The notes: generated by a model from the sequence alone, not told the origin. A DNA stretch of 64,000 bases from Rhodococcus qingshengii JCM 15477 (GCF_023221595.1 NZ_CP096563.1:1408501-1472500); one strand, 5' to 3'; positions 35,999 through 45,623 are shown, numbered from the stretch's first letter. Numbers and translations: made by a program.

Positions 35999-37339
35999 TC
36001 AACCTGCAGTGCGGACGCGGATTCCGGCACCGACACCGCCACCGGAAGCGCGATCTGCCGCGTCGAGGATGTCTCCGACCGGAATACCCAGATTCGAGGT
36101 TCCACCGGAGGTCGCCAGTACCAGGTTCGCTTCGTTGCAACTGGGTGCTCCGCTGCTGTTGGAGCCGCTGGTGATGCCCAGAGCCAAGGTTCCGGAGACG
36201 ATGGCGCCGCCGCTGTCCCCGGCGAGGGTGCACGCGGTACCGGCGAATCCGCGAACGGTTCGTGAATCACCGTCCGCCATGACCAGTTGAGTTTCGACGC
36301 GATCGGCTGCCACGACACCACAGGTGAAGGACGACGTCTGGCCGGACTTGCAGATGGGAGCGCCGATCACGGGACGTGCTGTTCCCGTGATCGCGAGGGT
36401 GGTCCCGTTGGCACCGCGGACGGCAGCACGGTCGAGGCCCGCGTCGATGCCGGACTGGTCGAACTTGATGACCGAGTAATCGAGATCGCCGGCGTTGTTG
36501 CCGACGGAAGACTGTGAGAATGCTCCGATCAACTGACTGTCGTCGACGTTCGCGTGATTCGGCAGGTAGACGGGCGACTTCGAACCCTCGGCCGGATTGC
36601 AGTGTCCGGCACTGATATTGAGAGCATTGTTCTGATCGTCGACGGCGTTGAACCCGAACGAGCAGACCGAGATGTTCTCGGTCGGTGTCTCGCGAATGGG
36701 GCCTGTCGACGTGATGTAGGTGTCGCCGCCGAGTGCTCCGGGATCAACCGATCCGCCACCGTCCGGGCTGAGAACGATCTTGGTGTTCTCGAGCAGGGTC
36801 GGAAGATTGAGCGCCTGCCCGACGGGGCTGTTCGCGACGTCGATGACGACCTGGTTGTTCAGGACGTCGATAGTCGCCGAATTGACTGCGCGTGAGATTT
36901 CCTTGGGCAGCCCGGCAATCCATCCGTTGACGTCGGCCAGCGTCTTCTCGAGGGTGTCGGCGGAGACGGGGGCGACGTGCGTGCGGTAACCGTCGTCGGC
37001 CGCGATGCGTGCAGCTTCGGTGGTGGTGACGGCTACGACGGGTTGACCGTCGAGTCCCATCCACGAGCCGGCGTAGTCGCCAGGGCGCTCGGACTTGAAT
37101 TCCTGGGCGTATGCACCGAGTTCCTGAGCTTTGGCAGCGCGGTCCAGATACTCCTGTGGGGAGATCTTCAGATCGCGTGTGATCGCCTCGATCAGCTCAG
37201 CCGGAAGCTGATCTGCCCCGAGCTGTTCGACATGCGTGTCGGAGGCGGGCTCTGCCGATGCCGTCGTGGTGAATGGAGCTGCGAGCAGTAGTGCCGAGGC
37301 GCCGACCACAGCGGTGCGGATCGCCAACGAGTTACGCAT
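35999..37339 (-). CDS. Secreted S1 family serine protease, copy 2
   Basis: The 446-residue paralogue of the preceding protease has the same layout: signal peptide (VVGASALLLAAPFTTTASA), a pro-region of about 165 residues, then the catalytic domain with SAGHCN (about H245), DLDYSVIKF (about D287) and LAGDSGGAIV (about S376). The GDSGGA/GDSGGP difference and diverged loops suggest different specificity. It ends with a Gly/Arg-rich tail (ASGGGVGAGIRVRTAG). The tandem pair with separate terminators points to an old duplication. Mature enzymes should act outside the cell, perhaps on envelope proteins. Confidence 0.88.
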   Translation of the reverse strand: MRNSLAIRTAVVGASALLLAAPFTTTASAEPASDTHVEQLGADQLPAELIEAITRDLKISPQEYLDRAAKAQELGAYAQEFKSERPGDYAGSWMGLDGQPVVAVTTTEAARIAADDGYRTHVAPVSADTLEKTLADVNGWIAGLPKEISRAVNSATIDVLNNQVVIDVANSPVGQALNLPTLLENTKIVLSPDGGGSVDPGALGGDTYITSTGPIRETPTENISVCSFGFNAVDDQNNALNISAGHCNPAEGSKSPVYLPNHANVDDSQLIGAFSQSSVGNNAGDLDYSVIKFDQSGIDAGLDRAAVRGANGTTLAITGTARPVIGAPICKSGQTSSFTCGVVAADRVETQLVMADGDSRTVRGFAGTACTLAGDSGGAIVSGTLALGITSGSNSSGAPSCNEANLVLATSGGTSNLGIPVGDILDAADRASGGGVGAGIRVRTAG

Positions 37340-37448
37340 GAAATCCCTTCAAGTCCCCGGCACCGAGCCGGTAGGTACCGCACCCACCATAGGGGAAAAG
37401 TTTCGACGAGGAATATGTGCCTGTTGTCGGCAAGTCGAATTATTCTGT

Positions 37449-38706
37449 CTAACTTGGCATTCCGGGTCTCGGGGCAAATGGCATGACGGGCATGTCGGGA
37501 TTCGGAACCACCGGATCGGTTGTGTCGGTCGGGTTGGACGGCTGCGTCGGCGTTGTCTGTGTATCAGTGGGGGCGGTCACGGCGGGAGTGTCCGGGGTAT
37601 CCGGATCGACCGGATCCAGCGGTCCGACGACCGGCGGCAGGTTCTCGATCCGAAGGGGATCGATCTGGATGGTGATCGGCGATCCCTGTTGCGCGGGGAC
37701 GTTCGCCGTAGTGGATTTCTCTGTACCGGTGCCCGGACTCACCGGAATGGGCTGGGATTCGGATGAGGTCGATTCCGCTTCGGATGCCCACGACTGCGCC
37801 GTCGGCTGCGCGCCGAGAGCGGGTACTTCCGGTGGGGGTGAGGTCGCTGATTGCGTGCCTGTCCCGGATGAACTCGTCGGGGTGGCAGCTGTGTCCGTCC
37901 CGGGGGACAGGGAAGATTGTGCGTCGAGAATCCTGGGTGCTGAAATGGTCGGAGTGTGTCATGTGTCCGATGATGACCGCTGCCGCGCAACCCGACACCG
38001 TCAGAAAGACTGCGGCGGCTGCTGCGGCGATGATCGGTCGGCGCTCCGACCGCCACTGGCGATTCAGCCAACCGTCGATGCTCGGTTCTTTCGTGACCGG
38101 TGCCTCCACGCCGGATTCCGGCTCCGGTTCGATCAGAACGAACGGCGGAAACTCTTCGGGGGTGTCCTCTGGCTCGGCAAAATCGGTTGGCTGGGGTTCG
38201 GGACAGGTAGAGGTGATCGAGAAGGGTGCGGCCAACGCTGCGGCTCCGCGAGCAGCACGGTCGTCGGCGTCAGGATCCGCGAGCCAAGCCGCAGAGGCTT
38301 CATCTTCTGAAATCAGTTCGACGCCGTCGAGATTCATGCTGTCGAGTGCGCCGCGCAGTACGTCGACGGAATCGCTCGACCAACCTGCGGGGATCACCGC
38401 AGAGATGTTCAGGTTCTGATCGGTGAGTGTTCGGACTTCCTTGACCAGGCAATACATTGCTGTCGCTACCAGTTCCTCCCCTCGCGTCATGTGCTCGGAG
38501 AAGTTGTCGGTATCGTCGGTGCCGACCCTGTCGAGGAACCCGCGCAACCCGGTGGACCCCGCCGCGGTTCCGCCTAGCTGCACGGTGCCGTCGGGGGCGT
38601 GGTGCAGAACCGATTCGCGTTCGAGGGTCACCAGCTCCGAGTCAGGTCTCGCGATCGCAGCAATGCTTCGTTTGTTGCCGACGGCGAGTCCGACTCCCCA
38701 CTTCAT
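37449..38706 (-). CDS. Hsp70-like protein with membrane anchor and Ser/Thr/Pro tail, apparently frameshifted (paralogue B)
   Basis: From ATG 38706 the frame encodes an actin-type N-terminal lobe (MKWGVGLAVGNKRSIAAIA ... ISAVIPAGWSSDSVDVLRGAL ... ISEDEASAAWLADPDADD), an acidic linker and a membrane helix (about 228-252, AAAAAAVFLTVSGCAAAVII). It then runs on in implausible His/Arg-rich sequence to a stop at 37564. One base over, a second frame supplies a clean continuation (GTDTAATPTSSSGTGT ... PVVGPLDPVDPDTPDTP ... PRPGMPS) to a stop at 37449, matching the tails of the two paralogues. The shift must lie between about 37900 and 37960; a G5 run at 37902-37906 is a likely site. It may be a true mutation, slippage, or a sequencing error. 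The second lobe of the actin fold is absent in either reading. Confidence 0.65.
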
Positions 38707-38817
38707 AGCGATCCCCGTTTCACAGTTACCGAACTTTGCTCGGCAGGCATGTCCTGATTCCTGTGAAAACTATCACTTAAACGGATATACGCAACCCCCT
38801 GGACAATATGCAGCTAA

Positions 38818-41253
38818 CTACTTGTTCGGCGGTGTCATGCTGCGAAGGATGGTGAGCAGTTCCGAACGAGACTGCGCCCCGACGCGCCGCTTGATGCGTG
38901 CGACATGGTGCTCGACGGTTTTAGCGGAGATGTAGAGGCGTTCGCCGATTTCCCGATACGTCAGTCCGACGACGACGAGTTCGGCAACTTCTTGTTCGCG
39001 CTCGGTCAACACCGACGGTGGCGCCGCACTTGTGGCGGTATCGGTTGCACTTGTCTCGGCCGTCGACGTTGTGCGTAGCGAGCGCGCAACGTGGAGCAGT
39101 GCCGTGGCCGATTTGGTGTCCGGGGTGCGCAGCGCTGCTTCGCCGGCGAGGCGAGCGGCGTCCCACGGGAGTCCGATCCGACTGAGCGTTCGTGCGGCGG
39201 CTTCGACACCGTCTGCGTCGACGTTGCCTTGCATCAGTAGGAGCCACTGGCGTCCGGCGATCGCCAAACCGGCTGCGTAAGTGTGAGTTTTGGCTGATTC
39301 GGCGAGTGTATGGGCGTGTGGGAGGAGATCGGCCGGCGACTGCGAGAGGATCGACGCCTGGACGCCGTACCAATGCAGCGGCGACGACCACAGCGGCGGC
39401 TCGCCGAGCGCGCGGAGGAGTGAGCGCGCGTCGTCGACGAGATGCTCGACCTGCTCGGTCTCCTCGAGCCGTACTGCCGCAAGCCACAGTTCGCCGATGG
39501 GAAGCAGATTGAACAGATCAACGCTGCAGGACGAGAGGGTGCCTGCCGCGCCCGACCAAGCTCGACGCAGCTGGGCGAGATCGCCGGAACGCCGAGCGAG
39601 ACCCACGATCAGAGCATGCAGAAACAGTGCGTCACGCTCACGGAGGGGGCCGCGGACTACCTCCTGCGGTAGGTCTTCGAGAATCGTGTCCTGCCCGCGG
39701 ACCATCGCGATCCAGGCGCCGAGAAGGTGAAGTCGCGCCCCCGTGTGGCTGCTTGCGTCGTCGGCGGCGATCGCGGACGTGACGACAGCGGCGGCCCGTT
39801 CATGGGCGCCGTTGTGCAGGAGTGCGAGAGCTACCAGCGCCGGGGCGGAATCAGGCTGGAATTCAGATGTGTCGGCTCCGCCGGGGAGCGAGAGTGCGCG
39901 CGACATCGTGTTGAGCGCACTCGGTGCGCTCCCGGTGACCGATTGCATCAGTCCGTTGGCCAGTGTGGTAGCGCCGACCGTCGAGCTCGACGGTGATCCG
40001 GTGTGTCCGGTGAGCGCCGCGTTCGCGTCATCGACCTTGCCGATGCCGAGGAAAGTGATTGCGGCGAAGGGGGATTCGTTTCCGGTGCGCCCTGGCCCCA
40101 GCCAGGTGTAGAGATCTGCAGCGGCGCCGAGTTGGCCGCATGCTGCGGACGAAGCTGCGCGGATTCGCACCGCCGCAGCCAATCTCGCGTCGTCGAGATC
40201 GGGTGCGGCGATGACGGAATCGGCCAGACGGCAGGCAGTGTCGAGGTCACCACTGCGAGCCGAGACCTGGGCGTACAGCAGCGTGTCGGCCACGCCGAGA
40301 GGCTCGATCGAATTCACGCGGCGAAAGAGATCTGCCGCGACCGCCGGCGTGCTCGCCTCGACGGCGTCTCGTAGTACACCCGTGAGATCGCGGTGGCGGA
40401 TTCCGGAGTCGAAAAGTCTTCGTGCTGTGTCGATATCGAGGGTTCTCGTGTGTGCGCGTGATGCGACGATTCTGATCAGCTCGCTGCGGATACGCCCGGT
40501 GCTCGTCGACTCGGCGAGCACGCTCGCGACGAGTGGTGATCGCGAACCGAACAGTCCGGTCGCCAGTGCCCGGTCGAATGCAGCTGTGAGGCTGAACTTC
40601 TCCTGTCCCAGATCGAGCTCGAAGGCGTCGATGTCCGGGACGGCGAGTGAAACTTCGAGGATCTCGCGCTCGATCGGATGCAGAGCGGTGACCTGGTGGA
40701 GGATGTGTGTGCGTATGGCGTTCGGCATTTCCAGGCGGCCTGCCGAGGCGGCGGCGAAGTACGCTTCGATCGCCCCGAAGGAACCACCGGACAGATGCTC
40801 GAGCGCCACCACGGCGCGGTCGTCGAGCGGGACTCTTCGCTCGGCCGCGATCTTCCGAATATCGTTTCGGTTCAACGGGTTCAGATGCAACACGGTGCCG
40901 AAACTCGAGATGTTCGAGTAGATCGGTGCGAGTGGTGGATCGATCCGATCGGAGGCTACGACAACTCCGAGGTCGTCACGTTGGACAAGCTCTTTCAGGG
41001 CACGGATTTCATCGGAGGTCAGAGCTTGCGCGTCCGCGATCACCACAATCGCGTCGGCGGGGACGTCATGCGTGACTGCGGTGACCACGGGCTTGTCACC
41101 CGATTCGATTCGCTTCCGTACAACCCTCGTCACTTGGGGCCGAGCGCTGGCATCGGTCCCGGTGACGAATAGGCGCAGTGGCGATGCAGTCAGGTCGACG
41201 TCGCGCAAAAGTCCTGCGATGAACGACGATTCGGTGCCGTTGTCACGGTTCAT
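38818..41253 (-). CDS. iniR: LuxR-family STAND-type regulator, IniR-like (Rv0339c-like)
   Basis: The 811-residue regulator has an N-terminal AAA/STAND-like domain (about 1-280), a long helical-repeat sensor region and a C-terminal LuxR/GerE HTH (about 745-805: LTEREQEVAELVVVGLTYREIGERL...SAKTVEHHVARIKRR). Walker B survives as AIVVIADAQ, but the P-loop position reads VTGTDASARPQVTR with no GK(S/T). In mycobacteria the equivalent gene next to iniBAC is reported as IniR, an inducer responding to trehalose; the equivalence here rests on length, architecture and position. It lies 14 bases after the Hsp70-like gene 41268-42989 and so is probably in one transcript with it. Confidence 0.85.
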   Translation of the reverse strand: MNRDNGTESSFIAGLLRDVDLTASPLRLFVTGTDASARPQVTRVVRKRIESGDKPVVTAVTHDVPADAIVVIADAQALTSDEIRALKELVQRDDLGVVVASDRIDPPLAPIYSNISSFGTVLHLNPLNRNDIRKIAAERRVPLDDRAVVALEHLSGGSFGAIEAYFAAASAGRLEMPNAIRTHILHQVTALHPIEREILEVSLAVPDIDAFELDLGQEKFSLTAAFDRALATGLFGSRSPLVASVLAESTSTGRIRSELIRIVASRAHTRTLDIDTARRLFDSGIRHRDLTGVLRDAVEASTPAVAADLFRRVNSIEPLGVADTLLYAQVSARSGDLDTACRLADSVIAAPDLDDARLAAAVRIRAASSAACGQLGAAADLYTWLGPGRTGNESPFAAITFLGIGKVDDANAALTGHTGSPSSSTVGATTLANGLMQSVTGSAPSALNTMSRALSLPGGADTSEFQPDSAPALVALALLHNGAHERAAAVVTSAIAADDASSHTGARLHLLGAWIAMVRGQDTILEDLPQEVVRGPLRERDALFLHALIVGLARRSGDLAQLRRAWSGAAGTLSSCSVDLFNLLPIGELWLAAVRLEETEQVEHLVDDARSLLRALGEPPLWSSPLHWYGVQASILSQSPADLLPHAHTLAESAKTHTYAAGLAIAGRQWLLLMQGNVDADGVEAAARTLSRIGLPWDAARLAGEAALRTPDTKSATALLHVARSLRTTSTAETSATDTATSAAPPSVLTEREQEVAELVVVGLTYREIGERLYISAKTVEHHVARIKRRVGAQSRSELLTILRSMTPPNK

Positions 41254-41267
41254 CGAAAGACCGCCGG

Positions 41268-42989
41268 TCAGCGGATCGGTGCGGTGACGCCGCCGACGAC
41301 ACCACCGACCACGTTTCCGACACCACCGACGACGTTACCGAGACCTCCGACCACGCCGCCGACTCCGTTGCCGACACCGTCGACCAGACCGCCGACTCCG
41401 TTTCCGATGCCGGTCGCAGCGTCACCGACACCGGTCCCGACGCCGGCTCCAGGCGCGGGTGCTGGTGCCGGGGCGGGAGCAGGTGCGGGCGCCGGGGCGC
41501 CGGGTGCGGCAGGTGCAGGCGCCGACGGAGCGGTCTCGCCCGGTGCGGGCGAGGATCCCGCCGGTGCGCCGGCAACCGGAACTGCCCCCGGCGCCGTCGT
41601 CGAGCCGCCTGCGGCAGCAGGAGAACCGGGCTGATTGCTTCGAGTGCCGTTGTTCGCAGTCGTGGATCCGGTGCCTGCCGCTTCCGCTGCCGTGGTGCTG
41701 CCGGGAGTAGAGCCCGCGGTGGTCGAAGCGGTCGAGGAGGTGGACTCGCTGGTGGTGTTCGCCGAACTGGACGGAACGTTGATCTTGTCCATGGCAGTTC
41801 CGATTCCGAGCCCGCCTGCGGCGAGCACGATGAATGCTCCCACCACTGCAGCAACGACGCCGACCCTCGACGAGCGTCGAGTCGCCGTGTTCTCTTCTTC
41901 GGTCGGCTCGGCAAGCAACGGAGTGGAGAAGGCGGGAACTGGTGCGGGCTTGCGAGACGGCTCGGCGGGAATCACTGCAGTGGCGGCGGCCGGTACTTGC
42001 GAGTCTCTGGCGTCGAGTGCGAGGGCCGCGGCGCCGGACGCCGCGCACGACGCTGGATCGGCGTCGGCGATCACCGGGACACGAAGCTCCGCGGACAGTA
42101 GTTCGGCGACAAGGGGAATGGACGAGCTTCCGCCGGCCAGGACAACCTGATTGACGTCACTGGACTCGACGCCGGCAGATCGCAGGCTTTCGCGAACCAA
42201 TGCCACCGATTCGGTGAGGGCGGGCCGGATCAGATCTTCGAGTTCGGAACGAACGAGTCGAACGTCGCTGACGGCACCGGGAAGCGCCACGCGGGCAACG
42301 GTTTCCGTCTCGGTGGAAAGTTCCTCCTTGGCTGCGCGGGCATGCTCGCGCAGAGTTTCCAGCGCTGCAATCGTCTCGGGTGCAAAGGGATCAAGGGTTG
42401 CGAACTGGTCGGAAACCGCATCGAGCAGGTGAACGGTGACGAGGTGATCGAATTCGTCGCCGCCGATGTCCTCGCTGCGCAGCGGCTTACCGAAGATCTC
42501 GCTTCGTCCGTCGGTCGTGGACATCATCGTGACGTCGAGCGAGCGAGCACCGAGGTCGTAGACGACGGTCAGACCGTCGCTGACGACAGTTCCGGAAGCG
42601 GCGAGCCACGCCATGACGGCTGCGGGTTCGGCGACGAGAGTCGCCCCGTGAATTCCGACGTCGTCCAGAGCGGACTCCATGGTGCGTGCCGTGTGGCGGT
42701 TCCACCCCACCGGGTGAGCCAGGACGACAGTTGGCCCTTCGTTACCGCCTGCCTGGTCTACCAGTGCGCCGACCGCTGTCGCCGCGAGAGCCTCGCCGCG
42801 GTACTCGGTACCGTCGGCGGCAAGTATCGGAATCGGGTCTCCGACGCGCTCGACAAATCCGGTGATGACGGATCCGTCGTCCAATTGCAGCGCACTGGGT
42901 AAGCGGACCTGTTGCGTTTCACCGGTCGAGCCGTCGGTGACAGCTACGAGAGTGGCCGAACCGATGCTGATGCCGAGCCCTGCCGCCAT
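41268..42989 (-). CDS. Hsp70-like actin-fold protein with membrane anchor and Gly/Val tail (paralogue A)
   Basis: The 573-residue protein has a complete Hsp70-type nucleotide-binding domain (about 1-340): AAGLGISIGSATLVAV (phosphate 1), VVYDLGARSLDVTMM (phosphate 2), GGDEFDHLV and VVLAGGSSSIPLVAELL (adenosine). After a Pro/Ala linker comes one helix (about 395-417, VGVVAAVVGAFIVLAAGGLGIG), then a Ser/Thr-rich and Pro/Ala-rich stretch, and a terminal run of GVGNGVGGVVGG-like repeats. No DnaK peptide-binding domain. ATG 42989 follows GGGGAG; a longer open frame upstream crosses the promoter. It heads the minus-strand unit with the IniR-like gene and is divergent from iniB. Function unknown; envelope-stress sensing is inferred from context. 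Confidence 0.78.
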   Translation of the reverse strand: MAAGLGISIGSATLVAVTDGSTGETQQVRLPSALQLDDGSVITGFVERVGDPIPILAADGTEYRGEALAATAVGALVDQAGGNEGPTVVLAHPVGWNRHTARTMESALDDVGIHGATLVAEPAAVMAWLAASGTVVSDGLTVVYDLGARSLDVTMMSTTDGRSEIFGKPLRSEDIGGDEFDHLVTVHLLDAVSDQFATLDPFAPETIAALETLREHARAAKEELSTETETVARVALPGAVSDVRLVRSELEDLIRPALTESVALVRESLRSAGVESSDVNQVVLAGGSSSIPLVAELLSAELRVPVIADADPASCAASGAAALALDARDSQVPAAATAVIPAEPSRKPAPVPAFSTPLLAEPTEEENTATRRSSRVGVVAAVVGAFIVLAAGGLGIGTAMDKINVPSSSANTTSESTSSTASTTAGSTPGSTTAAEAAGTGSTTANNGTRSNQPGSPAAAGGSTTAPGAVPVAGAPAGSSPAPGETAPSAPAPAAPGAPAPAPAPAPAPAPAPGAGVGTGVGDAATGIGNGVGGLVDGVGNGVGGVVGGLGNVVGGVGNVVGGVVGGVTAPIR

Positions 42990-43093
42990 GAACGAACTCC
43001 CCTGGTCGTGGGCGACAGAAGGACTGTCGCGGTTGTCTGCGATGTCGGTTTCAGGACCTAGATCGTTACCGGATCGGAGGCGTCGCGACGAAG

Positions 43094-43127
43094 TAGGGGA
43101 CCGATCCCCTAATCGGGGCAAATCCCC
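43094..43127. promoter_or_regulatory. Inverted-repeat operator candidate between the divergent ini units
   Basis: TAGGGGA-CCGA-TCCCCTA is followed at once by GGGG-CAAAT-CCCC, giving repeated (G/A)ATCCCCTA half-sites. It lies 105 bases upstream of the Hsp70-like ATG (42989) and about 200 bases upstream of the iniB-like ATG (43326), centrally in a 336-base gap. It is the strongest candidate site for the IniR-like regulator. The rest of the gap shows no further symmetrical element except the AGGAGA ribosome site before iniB. Confidence 0.5.
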
Positions 43128-43325
43128 TATTCCGACCGGGCGTAGCCCAATGGGGGGGCTTCCCCACCTGTCCCTGGAGAAGAGGGGGGTGCTCCCCGTT
43201 GGCCCCACTCGCAAAAGTTCTTAGCGTTGATTCCACTCGCTACCTCTGGCAGCGCACCAGTTTCCGGACCACCGGCAACTACCCACCGGCAACAACCCGG
43301 TCAACGAACTTCAGGAGAACCCGCC

Positions 43326-45623
43326 ATGGCAACGAACGCCGTACTCGAATTCATCCTCGGGCTACTTCGTGACGACGAGGCAGCTGCCAACTACTGCGCC
43401 AACCCGACCGCGGCACTCGATGCTGCCGGTCTGTGCGACGTCAGCCCCGCCGACATCGTCGCGGTCGCTCCGCTGGTCGCCGAGTCCGGACTCTTTGCCG
43501 GTGGTGGCGCCGACCTGTCCGCGATCGTCAACGCCGGTGCGTCCGCTGCCGGTGCAATCGGCGGCGGTCTCGGACTCGGCGGTGGTCTCGGTGGTGGACT
43601 CACCGGTGGTCTCGGTGGTGGCCTCGGCGGCAGCCTGGGTCTCGGCGCCGGTGCAGGAATCGGAGTCGGAGGCGCCCTCGGCGGCCAGTTCGACCTGGTC
43701 GGCGACTTCGCAGCAGCCCTCAGCGCTGCGCTTGCCATCGGTGGCGAGATCAGTGCCGAACTCGGCGCAGCCTTCGGCGCTGTGATCGAAGCCGGTCTCG
43801 GTTTGGGCGGCGCACTCGATCTCGAAGGAGCTCTCGATCTGGGCGCACAGCTCAGCGCGGCTCTGGGCGGCGCCCTCGGTGTGACCGGCGGCCTGACTGC
43901 GGAGCTGGGAGCAGCCCTCGACGCCGCGATCGGCGCAGTCGGCGGACTCGACCTGACGGCAGGGCTCAGCGGAGCTCTCGCACCCGTATTCGCCATCGGT
44001 GGTGACCTCGGAGCCGATCTCGGCCTGGCTCTCGGTGGACTCCTCGGCGGCGCAGCAGACCTCAGCGGTCTCCTTGACATCGGCGGCGAACTGGGCACGA
44101 GCCTGACCGGCGCACTGGAATCCGCTCTTGCACTCGGCGGCGGCCTGGATCTTGCCGGCGCTCTGACAGGCGACCTCAGCACGGCATTGTCCGGCGCGCT
44201 CTCGGGCGTCCTGGGAGCCGGCGGCACGATCGGCGCCGATCTGGGTGCATCGCTCGGCGGCGTCCTCGGCGCGATCACGGATGTCAGCGTTCTCACCGAT
44301 ATCGCGGGCGGCCTCGATCTCGGTGCTGCCCTGAGTGGCGCCCTCGGCGGAGCACTCGGCGTCGGCGGCGGTCTGGAAACTGCATTGGGCGGCGCACTCG
44401 ACGCAGCACTGGGTCTCGGCGGCGGACTCGACCTCGACGCCGTACTCGGCGGCGGAGCAGACCTCGGCGCGCAGCTCAGCGCGGCACTCTCCGGCGCCCT
44501 CGGTGCCGGCGGAACGGTCGGAGCCGACCTGGGTGGCGCACTCGGTGGACTGCTCGGGGGAGCACTCGACCTCGAAGGCGGTCTCGGCGCAGACCTCGCG
44601 GCAGCTCTGGCCGGAGGCGCGAATCTGTCGACGGCCCTCGAGGGTGTTCTCGGTTCGGCACTCGGCGTCGATGCCGGGCTCGCGGGCGGTCTCGGCGGCG
44701 CTCTCGACGCAGCGCTGGGCGCAGGCGGACTTACCGGAATCGACCTCGGTGGTGCACTCGGTCTGGGCGGTGAAGCAGGCTTGGCAGCCGGTGTCGCTGC
44801 GGCTCTCGACACCGCCCTCGCAGGTGCAGGCGGCTTGGGTGCTGTCGGTTCCGTGGGCACGGACCTGACCGGCGCGCTGGACGGTGCGCTGGGCGCGGGC
44901 CTCGGGCTGGGGGGCTCTCTCGACAGCGTTCTCGGTGCCGAAGGTGCACTCGGTGGAGCGCTGGACACGGCACTGAACCTCGGCGGAATCGACACCGGTT
45001 CGATCGGTGCCGACTTGCCCTCCGTCGACCTCGGCGCTGTGAACCTCGGCCCGATCTCCGCTGAACTGCCTTCCGTCGACCTCGGAAGCATCGCGGCAGA
45101 AGGCCTGAACCTCGGCGGTGTGACCGGCGACCTCGGAGCAACTGTGGGCGGCGCGCTGGACGCAACAGCAGGTCTCGACGCAACAGCAGGTCTCGACGCG
45201 GCCACGAACGCTGCGGCTGGTTTGGGTGGGTCGCTCGGCGGCGCACTGAACGGCGTCACCGATCTCGGTGGATCGCTCGGCGGGGCTGTCGGAGCAGTCA
45301 CCGACGTGACGGGTTCGATCGGTGCCGACGCAGCCGCAGCTGCCGGTGGCACAGTCGACGGCGGCGGTACCGTTGGCGGCGGCGGAGTCGCTGACCTGGG
45401 CGGATCCCCCGGTGGAGCAGTGAGCGGAGTGTCGGACCTGACGAGTTCGTTGACCGGTGCGCTGAACCCGTGGTCGTCGATCGATGCGACCGATGCTTTC
45501 GGTTCGGGTTCCACTTCGGGTCTGAGCGCCGATACCGAACACTCGCTCTTCGCCGAGGATTCGGTTGCAGCGCCGGTCGATCACATCGACCCGGTTGCGG
45601 TTGTCGATCACCTGCATCCCTGA
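43326..45623 (+). CDS. iniB: IniB-like glycine/alanine/leucine-repeat protein
   Basis: The 765-residue protein opens with an IniB-type N-terminal domain (NAVLEFILGLLRDDEAAANYCANPTAALDAAGL ... VAPLVAESG; about 60 residues). About 640 residues of degenerate GxLGGALGxxLGLGGxL-like repeats follow, then an acidic C-terminus (TDAFGSGSTSGLSADTEHSLFAEDS ... DHIDPVAVVDHLHP). There is no classical signal peptide. It is longer than the roughly 480-residue M. tuberculosis IniB. AGGAGA precedes ATG 43326. The strong codon bias of the repeat gives long open frames in other phases and on the other strand; these are shadows. Its role is unknown, but its association with IniA and IniC is conserved. Confidence 0.82.
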   Translation: MATNAVLEFILGLLRDDEAAANYCANPTAALDAAGLCDVSPADIVAVAPLVAESGLFAGGGADLSAIVNAGASAAGAIGGGLGLGGGLGGGLTGGLGGGLGGSLGLGAGAGIGVGGALGGQFDLVGDFAAALSAALAIGGEISAELGAAFGAVIEAGLGLGGALDLEGALDLGAQLSAALGGALGVTGGLTAELGAALDAAIGAVGGLDLTAGLSGALAPVFAIGGDLGADLGLALGGLLGGAADLSGLLDIGGELGTSLTGALESALALGGGLDLAGALTGDLSTALSGALSGVLGAGGTIGADLGASLGGVLGAITDVSVLTDIAGGLDLGAALSGALGGALGVGGGLETALGGALDAALGLGGGLDLDAVLGGGADLGAQLSAALSGALGAGGTVGADLGGALGGLLGGALDLEGGLGADLAAALAGGANLSTALEGVLGSALGVDAGLAGGLGGALDAALGAGGLTGIDLGGALGLGGEAGLAAGVAAALDTALAGAGGLGAVGSVGTDLTGALDGALGAGLGLGGSLDSVLGAEGALGGALDTALNLGGIDTGSIGADLPSVDLGAVNLGPISAELPSVDLGSIAAEGLNLGGVTGDLGATVGGALDATAGLDATAGLDAATNAAAGLGGSLGGALNGVTDLGGSLGGAVGAVTDVTGSIGADAAAAAGGTVDGGGTVGGGGVADLGGSPGGAVSGVSDLTSSLTGALNPWSSIDATDAFGSGSTSGLSADTEHSLFAEDSVAAPVDHIDPVAVVDHLHP

